From positions 1 through 22,640 of the IMG/VR virus record IMGVR_UViG_3300034374_006773: DNA of 22,640 nucleotides, one strand, 5' to 3'. The notes under the pieces were generated by a model. That model ran no database searches, was not told the origin of the DNA, and saw only the letters and a program-made list of their open reading frames with translations. Positions 20,417 through 22,640 of the stretch are shown piece by piece (positions within the stretch are counted from its first letter, which is position 1; each line of letters opens with the position of its first letter). This DNA is from a virus. Made by a program: the position numbers and the translations under genes.

Positions 20417-20630
20417 GGGATTCCATGCACGCCAAGTTATTTTTTTCACTGAGTAATAACTAAATCTCAGGCGGGAGATTATCCCATCCGCACCATCTAA
20501 TCTTTGGAGAATTAGAAAACTCAGTTGGGTCCATTGACTCCACCACTTAGTTTTACGAACCAAGAAACGCGGGAAGAAGGGGACCTTCTAATACCGACCA
20601 GGGCAAGTTTTGAGTCGTTCCGTGACTTAA
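20417..20630 (-). ncRNA. Possible structured RNA, or remnant of a frameshifted gene
   Basis: This is a 214-nt stretch without a normal gene. The minus strand shows successive inverted repeats: AGAAGG/CCTTCT (20575-20580, 20584-20589), TCTAAT/ATTAGA (20496-20501, 20511-20516), GGGA/TCCC (20473-20476, 20482-20485) and AGTTATT/AATAACT (20435-20441, 20455-20461). The loop of the last repeat (ACTGAGT on the plus strand, 20448-20454) is the exact complement of 20519-20525, which allows a 7-bp pseudoknot. A strong terminator follows directly, as expected at the end of a small RNA. Alternatively, three short frames joined by two one-base shifts read like one Trp-rich protein. Neither view is proven; short repeats arise by chance. 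Confidence 0.3.
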
Positions 20631-20873
20631 TTAAAGTTGACCTTTAGAAAGCTTATCTATATTAAGAGGAGCATGTCTTTTAAGGATAGAGATAAGGAGA
20701 TCAAGTTTTCCCGAATCAGATGATTGAGCAGCTGGTGCGGGAGCCTTTTTCAGATCTTCAAGTTCTTTTTTAAGATCGGAGATCTGTGACTTGAGTGCTT
20801 TGATTTCCTTTTCTACTTCCAAATCATACTGAGACATAAATGCCCCCGACTCAGATGTTCTTCTCGATGCCAT
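20631..20873 (-). CDS. Coiled-coil phage protein (80 aa)
   Basis: From ATG at 20873 (MASRRTSESG) the protein has a long heptad region at about residues 18-45 (VEKEIKALKSQISDLKKELED), an Ala/Pro linker (KAPAPAAQSS) and a short C-terminal helix. I preferred this ATG to the TTG three codons upstream. A coiled coil plus flexible linker suggests an oligomerising structural or assembly protein, but no family is recognised. A late-type octamer (20898-20905) lies about 25 nt before the ATG, so late expression is likely. There is no clear Shine-Dalgarno sequence. Confidence 0.8.
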   Translation of the reverse strand: MASRRTSESGAFMSQYDLEVEKEIKALKSQISDLKKELEDLKKAPAPAAQSSDSGKLDLLISILKRHAPLNIDKLSKGQL

Positions 20874-20897
20874 GTCTGTCAAATAAAATCTCTGTGT

Positions 20898-20905
20898 TAT
20901 TTATT
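20898..20905 (-). promoter_or_regulatory. Late promoter candidate (AATAAATA)
   Basis: The minus strand reads AATAAATA, identical to the octamers at 1530-1537 and 17583-17590. It lies between the stop of the 74-aa gene (20909) and the ATG of the coiled-coil gene (20873), at the spacing expected for a short leader. Confidence 0.5.
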
Positions 20906-20908
20906 TGA

Positions 20909-21133
20909 TTAGTCATCTTTGATGTAACAAGGTACACGATCTGGATCTAACCATTTCGTATATTCGAAATCATCAATAGCGGTAAGAAGTTGCATCTGAT
21001 TGTCAAGCAGATACATGTCTCGGTAACGTTTGGTGTAACTATCAGCCTTCTGAATACGGTAATCTGGTTTACCATTCTCAAGGGTTCCCGTCTCAACATA
21101 TCGATAGGGGAACCGTTCAAGAATAATCTTCAT
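20909..21133 (-). CDS. Small phage protein of unknown function (74 aa)
   Basis: This soluble protein is rich in Tyr, Asp and Arg, starts MKIILERFPYRYVETG and ends DPDRVPCYIKDD. There is no membrane segment, signal or known motif. Its ATG overlaps the stop of the upstream 71-aa gene by one base (TAATG), so the two are translationally coupled and read from the promoter at 21371-21399. Early expression with host-takeover-type small proteins is a reasonable guess. The function is not known. Confidence 0.8.
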   Translation of the reverse strand: MKIILERFPYRYVETGTLENGKPDYRIQKADSYTKRYRDMYLLDNQMQLLTAIDDFEYTKWLDPDRVPCYIKDD

Positions 21134-21348
21134 TAGGCAACCTCAACTTGTTCAAGATCCTCTGCAAGACAGTCAATCAAGATATCATAATCATCGAGGG
21201 GATCTCCAGAAAAAGTAACTCCACCATTTTCATAAAACTTACGAACCTTTTTGAAAAGTTTCGGATTCTTAACGTCAAGGAAGAAGTCTCCGTTAACTGC
21301 GGAACGAAGAGTGGTGATGTCTTTTTTGAACTTAGAAGTGATTGTCAT
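21133..21348 (-). CDS. Small phage protein of unknown function (71 aa)
   Basis: From ATG at 21348 the protein reads MTITSKFKKDITTLRSAVNG and ends in an acidic helix LIDCLAEDLEQVEVA. I rejected the longer reading from TTG at 21399 because that TTG is the first part of the -35 box of a good promoter and the transcript would begin downstream of it. It contains the pattern FFLDVKNPKLFKKVRKFYEN and GDPLDDYDILID, with no known motif. It is coupled to the 74-aa gene by a one-base overlap. It is probably an early gene of unknown role. Confidence 0.8.
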   Translation of the reverse strand: MTITSKFKKDITTLRSAVNGDFFLDVKNPKLFKKVRKFYENGGVTFSGDPLDDYDILIDCLAEDLEQVEVA

Positions 21349-21370
21349 TGTCTTTGTTGTTGACCTTAGA

Positions 21371-21399
21371 AGTATAAGGGTTTTTGACTTGATAGTCAA
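21371..21399 (-). promoter_or_regulatory. Sigma70-type promoter for the 71-aa/74-aa pair
   Basis: On the minus strand TTGACT (21399-21394), a 17-nt spacer and TATACT (21376-21371) each match the consensus at five of six positions. It lies two bases after a GC-rich hairpin that follows the CAT tRNA, and about 20 nt before the ATG at 21348 after the expected start. Confidence 0.78.
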
Positions 21400-21401
21400 G
21401 A

Positions 21402-21421
21402 GGACAGTTGGGGAACTGTCC
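21402..21421 (-). terminator. Hairpin after the tRNA cluster, terminator-like but without a T run
   Basis: GGACAGTT (21421-21414) pairs perfectly with AACTGTCC (21409-21402) around a CCCC loop, three bases after the tRNA 3' end. No T tract follows (TCTTGACT), so it may stop polymerase weakly or protect and process the tRNA 3' end. Confidence 0.5.
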
Positions 21422-21423
21422 GA

Positions 21424-21496
21424 TGGGGGTTGTGGGGATCGAACCCACCTTTCTCCTGTTATGAGCAGGGTGCTTTCACCAGAGAGCTAAACCCCC
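21424..21496 (-). tRNA. tRNA with CAT anticodon (Met or Ile2)
   Basis: The cloverleaf is readable: acceptor GGGGGTT/AACCCCC with discriminator A, T arm GTGGG-TTCGATC-CCCAC, and anticodon loop CTCATAA giving CAT. The D stem is short (three pairs) and the anticodon stem has a C-A mismatch at the top. CCA is not encoded. Whether it is elongator Met or a lysidine-modified Ile tRNA cannot be told from sequence alone. Confidence 0.88.
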
Positions 21497-21500
21497 CAAG

Positions 21501-21572
21501 TGCTTCTGTCGGGAATTGAACCCGATTCAGCCGCTTATAAGGCGACGGCCTTAACCAATAGGCGACAGAAGC
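21501..21572 (-). tRNA. tRNA-Ile (anticodon TAT)
   Basis: Acceptor GCTTCTG/CAGAAGC is perfect with discriminator A. D stem is GCC/GGC, anticodon stem GTCGC/GCGGC with loop CTTATAA, and T arm TCGGG-TTCAATT-CCCGA. The anticodon UAU reads AUA, a codon that is rare in many hosts but more used by AT-rich phages. It starts five bases after the CAT tRNA end in genome order. Confidence 0.92.
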
Positions 21573-21579
21573 AAATGAA

Positions 21580-21753
21580 TTATTGAGCTTCGTTGTTGTT
21601 CTCAGTGTATATCTTATACAATGGATCGTTCACTGACATTATGACACTGGACTTTCCATCTTCATTTACTATCCCAAACGTTTCTCCTTCTTCCACACGT
21701 GTTATCAACTCGTCCCATCTTTCTTGAAATTCTTGCACCGTGAAGATTTCCAT
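21580..21753 (-). CDS. Phd/YefM-like antitoxin, no toxin partner visible (57 aa)
   Basis: From ATG at 21753 the protein begins MEIFTVQEFQERWDELITRV, continues with EEGETFGIVNEDGKSSVIMS and ends in a polar tail. This follows the Phd/YefM (prevent-host-death) layout: a short strand, a helix starting T-x-x-E-F, a helix ending in V-E-x-G-E, then a beta hairpin x-I-x-N-x-x-G-K. These N-terminal folds bind DNA and, through the C-terminus, the toxin. The C-terminal toxin-binding part is very short here. No toxin-like gene is next to it: it sits between tRNA-Pro and tRNA-Ile. A CTAAATA sequence (21763-21769) lies about ten bases before the ATG, but there is no ribosome site. Confidence 0.65.
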   Translation of the reverse strand: MEIFTVQEFQERWDELITRVEEGETFGIVNEDGKSSVIMSVNDPLYKIYTENNNEAQ

Positions 21754-21788
21754 AATTGATAATATTTAGTGGGGGATTGTTTACCCAA

Positions 21789-21862
21789 TCGGGTATGCAG
21801 GATTCGAACCTGCGACTTCTGCTTCCCAAAAGCAGCGCTCTACCAAGCTGAGCTAATACCCG
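21789..21862 (-). tRNA. tRNA-Pro (anticodon TGG)
   Basis: Acceptor CGGGTAT/ATACCCG with discriminator A, D arm GCTC...GAGC, anticodon stem CTGCT/AGCAG with loop TTTGGGA, and T arm GCAGG-TTCGAAT-CCTGC are all well paired. It follows the Ser tRNA after only three bases. Confidence 0.95.
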
Positions 21863-21865
21863 TGG

Positions 21866-21952
21866 CGGAAGGTGGCGGAGTCGAACCCCCAAGGACTTTA
21901 ACATCTCGACGCTTTTCAAGAGCGCTGCAGTCACCTATCTGCTTGACCTTCC
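21866..21952 (-). tRNA. tRNA-Ser (anticodon TGA), long variable arm
   Basis: This is a class II tRNA of 87 nt. Acceptor GGAAGGT/ACCTTCC with discriminator G, anticodon stem GCGCT/AGCGT (one G-T pair) with loop CTTGAAA, and an extended variable arm are typical of Ser. The T stem GGGGG/CCGCC contains a G-G mismatch at its third pair. It is separated from tRNA-Pro by three bases. Confidence 0.92.
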
Positions 21953-21958
21953 ATTTTT

Positions 21959-22207
21959 TTATCGGACTTCAAAGTCCAATCTTCTGACCTTACGTTTTCT
22001 CCTCTCTTCTTGAAAGGAAAGATCAGATTGTGATAGGAAACTCTTAGGTATCGTTTCCTTGTTTGATTCTACCATAACAACCTTTGAAAGGTCAACAGCA
22101 GTCACTTTGTTCTCAATCACGGTCATCATGTTAGGACAACCACAACAATGTGTGTGATGGTCACTACGGATTTCCTTATTACATTGTTTGCATCTTACGG
22201 TAATCAT
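21959..22207 (-). CDS. Zinc-ribbon-like small protein (82 aa)
   Basis: The N-terminus MITVRCKQCNKEIRSDHH then THCCGCPN has two metal-ligand groups: Cys6-x2-Cys9 and Cys21/Cys22-x-Cys24, with His residues between. This is a short zinc ribbon. The rest is charged, with a basic patch EERRKRKVRR before the C-terminus that could bind nucleic acid. The start is ATG at 22207, with no strong ribosome site. The gene is lodged between tRNA-Val and tRNA-Ser with only six bases after its stop. Small ribbon proteins are widespread in T4-like phages as transcription or translation modulators, but no specific role can be given. Confidence 0.82.
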   Translation of the reverse strand: MITVRCKQCNKEIRSDHHTHCCGCPNMMTVIENKVTAVDLSKVVMVESNKETIPKSFLSQSDLSFQEERRKRKVRRLDFEVR

Positions 22208-22230
22208 TGTTCATGTTTGTGATTGAGACA

Positions 22231-22303
22231 TGCTCGAAGAGGGATTCGAACCCCCGACATCCTCCGTGTAAAGGAGACGCTACTACCGCTGAGCTATTCG
22301 AGC
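22231..22303 (-). tRNA. tRNA-Val (anticodon TAC)
   Basis: Acceptor GCTCGAA/TTCGAGC with discriminator A, anticodon stem TCTCC/GGAGG with loop TTTACAC, and T arm GGGGG-TTCGAAT-CCCTC (one G-T pair) are visible. It lies three bases after tRNA-Asn, so the two are certainly co-transcribed and processed. Confidence 0.93.
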
Positions 22304-22306
22304 AGG

Positions 22307-22378
22307 CTGGCGTGGCAAGACTCGAACTTGCAACCAGAGAGTTAACAGCTCCCTGCTCTGCCATTGAGCTACACGCCA
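22307..22378 (-). tRNA. tRNA-Asn (anticodon GTT)
   Basis: Acceptor TGGCGTG/CACGCCA with discriminator G, D arm GCTC...GAGC, anticodon stem GGGAG/CTCTC (one G-T pair) with loop CTGTTAA, and T arm GCAAG-TTCGAGT-CTTGC are readable. Its 5' end is 12 bases after the stop of the 56-aa gene. Confidence 0.95.
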
Positions 22379-22390
22379 TTGTGAGACTAT

Positions 22391-22561
22391 TTAAGTATCA
22401 TCCTCAACGACCTTAAGACCAGACTTGATTGCAGTCAACCAAGTGTTGATATTCTCAATAAGAGTATCCTTATCTGGTTTTTCGAAATTCATACGAATGT
22501 CCTTTAAGGTGTTATGACTCTCATCACGGAGAGAATAACCTAGATCATAAGAAGAATTCAT
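22391..22561 (-). CDS. Small phage protein of unknown function (56 aa)
   Basis: From ATG at 22561 this reads MNSSYDLGYSLRDESHNTLK, continues with a helix NFEKPDKDTLIENINTWLTAI and ends GLKVVEDDT. It is soluble and amphipathic, probably two or three short helices. The codon use looks coding and the stop is followed closely by tRNA-Asn. There is no clear ribosome site and no recognised motif. It is one of the short ORFs placed between tRNA genes. Confidence 0.6.
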   Translation of the reverse strand: MNSSYDLGYSLRDESHNTLKDIRMNFEKPDKDTLIENINTWLTAIKSGLKVVEDDT

Positions 22562-22584
22562 ACAGATTTCAAATAGTGTTGAAG

Positions 22585-22602
22585 TTGAGACTTAAGTCTC
22601 AA
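22585..22602. repeat. 18-bp perfect palindrome after tRNA-Gly
   Basis: TTGAGACTTAAGTCTCAA is identical to its own reverse complement and lies exactly at the 3' end of the partial tRNA-Gly, sharing its discriminator base. In RNA it would fold as a 7-bp stem with a TTAA loop. It has no T run. It may guide 3' processing, protect the RNA or bind a dimeric protein. Confidence 0.7.
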
Positions 22603-22640
22603 GCGGAATAGGGGATTCGAACCCCTGACGTTCAGCTTGG
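22602..22640 (-). tRNA. Partial tRNA-Gly (anticodon NCC), cut by the window edge
   Basis: The 3' half is present: the last bases of the anticodon loop (CCAA), the anticodon stem GCTG, variable loop, T arm AGGGG-TTCGAAT-CCCCT, acceptor ATTCCGC and discriminator T. The two C residues next to AA are anticodon positions two and three, and U73 with a GC-rich acceptor end fits Gly. The first anticodon base is outside the window. Confidence 0.8.

Noticed and set aside
21662-21934. 90-aa minus-strand frame across tRNA-Pro and tRNA-Ser
   Set aside because: It translates through two well-folded tRNA genes and the Phd-like gene out of frame.
1-22640. CRISPR array, insertion sequence or rRNA
   Set aside because: No regularly spaced direct repeats, transposase frame with terminal repeats, or rRNA-like sequence was seen.

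Overview
The window looks like part of a T4-like cyanophage genome (a myovirus of marine Synechococcus or Prochlorococcus). The evidence is a combination typical of such phages: two high-light-inducible (Hli) genes with a plant-type ferredoxin and a peroxiredoxin, a small outer-membrane-like protein, T4-type late promoter octamers (NATAAATA), a cluster of phage tRNA genes mixed with very short ORFs, and a long nucleotide-sugar/glycosyltransferase block. Every gene I support is on the minus strand, so transcription runs from high to low coordinates. No psbA, capsid, tail or replication gene is present. No stretch above 300 bases lacks a gene. The longest non-coding stretch, about 215 bases at 20417-20630, is discussed as a possible structured RNA or gene remnant.

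Layout in transcription order. (1) 22640-21424: six complete tRNA genes (Asn, Val, Ser, Pro, Ile, and one with a CAT anticodon) and one partial Gly tRNA cut by the window edge. Between them lie a 56-aa ORF, a zinc-ribbon-like 82-aa protein and a 57-aa Phd/YefM-like antitoxin. (2) 21399-20631: a consensus sigma70-type promoter, two small phage ORFs, a late promoter and an 80-aa coiled-coil protein. (3) 20630-20380: the possible ncRNA, ended by a strong intrinsic terminator whose loop contains the -35 box of the next promoter. (4) 20351-3991: twenty overlapping or nearly abutting genes for surface-glycan synthesis. A cytidylyltransferase, rmlB, rmlC and a reductase/epimerase come first. After a second promoter at 17583-17615 come a GDP-mannose 3,5-epimerase, two SAM methyltransferases, an RfbH-type 3-dehydratase, two more SDR epimerases, about seven GT-A type glycosyltransferases and four fucosyltransferase-like enzymes. 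(5) 3994-3445: a dual early/late promoter, a structured leader and an outer-membrane beta-barrel-like protein with a signal peptide. (6) 3393-1551: a small membrane protein between two terminators, then a strong promoter driving a seven-gene photoprotection/redox operon (hli, 28-aa membrane peptide, ferredoxin, peroxiredoxin, 50-aa ORF, 35-aa mini-hli, 46-aa membrane peptide). It ends at a terminator whose loop holds the last stop codon. (7) 1537-1: a late promoter, two larger conserved-looking membrane proteins, two small overlapping single-helix proteins and the start of a coiled-coil protein.

How the genes may work together. The redox operon would supply reducing power and peroxide/light protection while infected cells keep photosynthesising. 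The glycan block can make or modify unusual deoxy or L-sugars: dTDP-4-keto-6-deoxyhexoses by RmlB/RmlC, GDP-L-galactose by the epimerase, and a 3-deoxy sugar by the RfbH-like enzyme. It can then assemble and methylate an oligosaccharide, either on the virion or on the infected host's surface. The substrates are inferred from family membership only. Several short genes had no prior coordinates and were found by direct reading: 77-1, 310-176, 1798-1691, 1947-1795, 2841-2755, 21753-21580 and 22561-22391.
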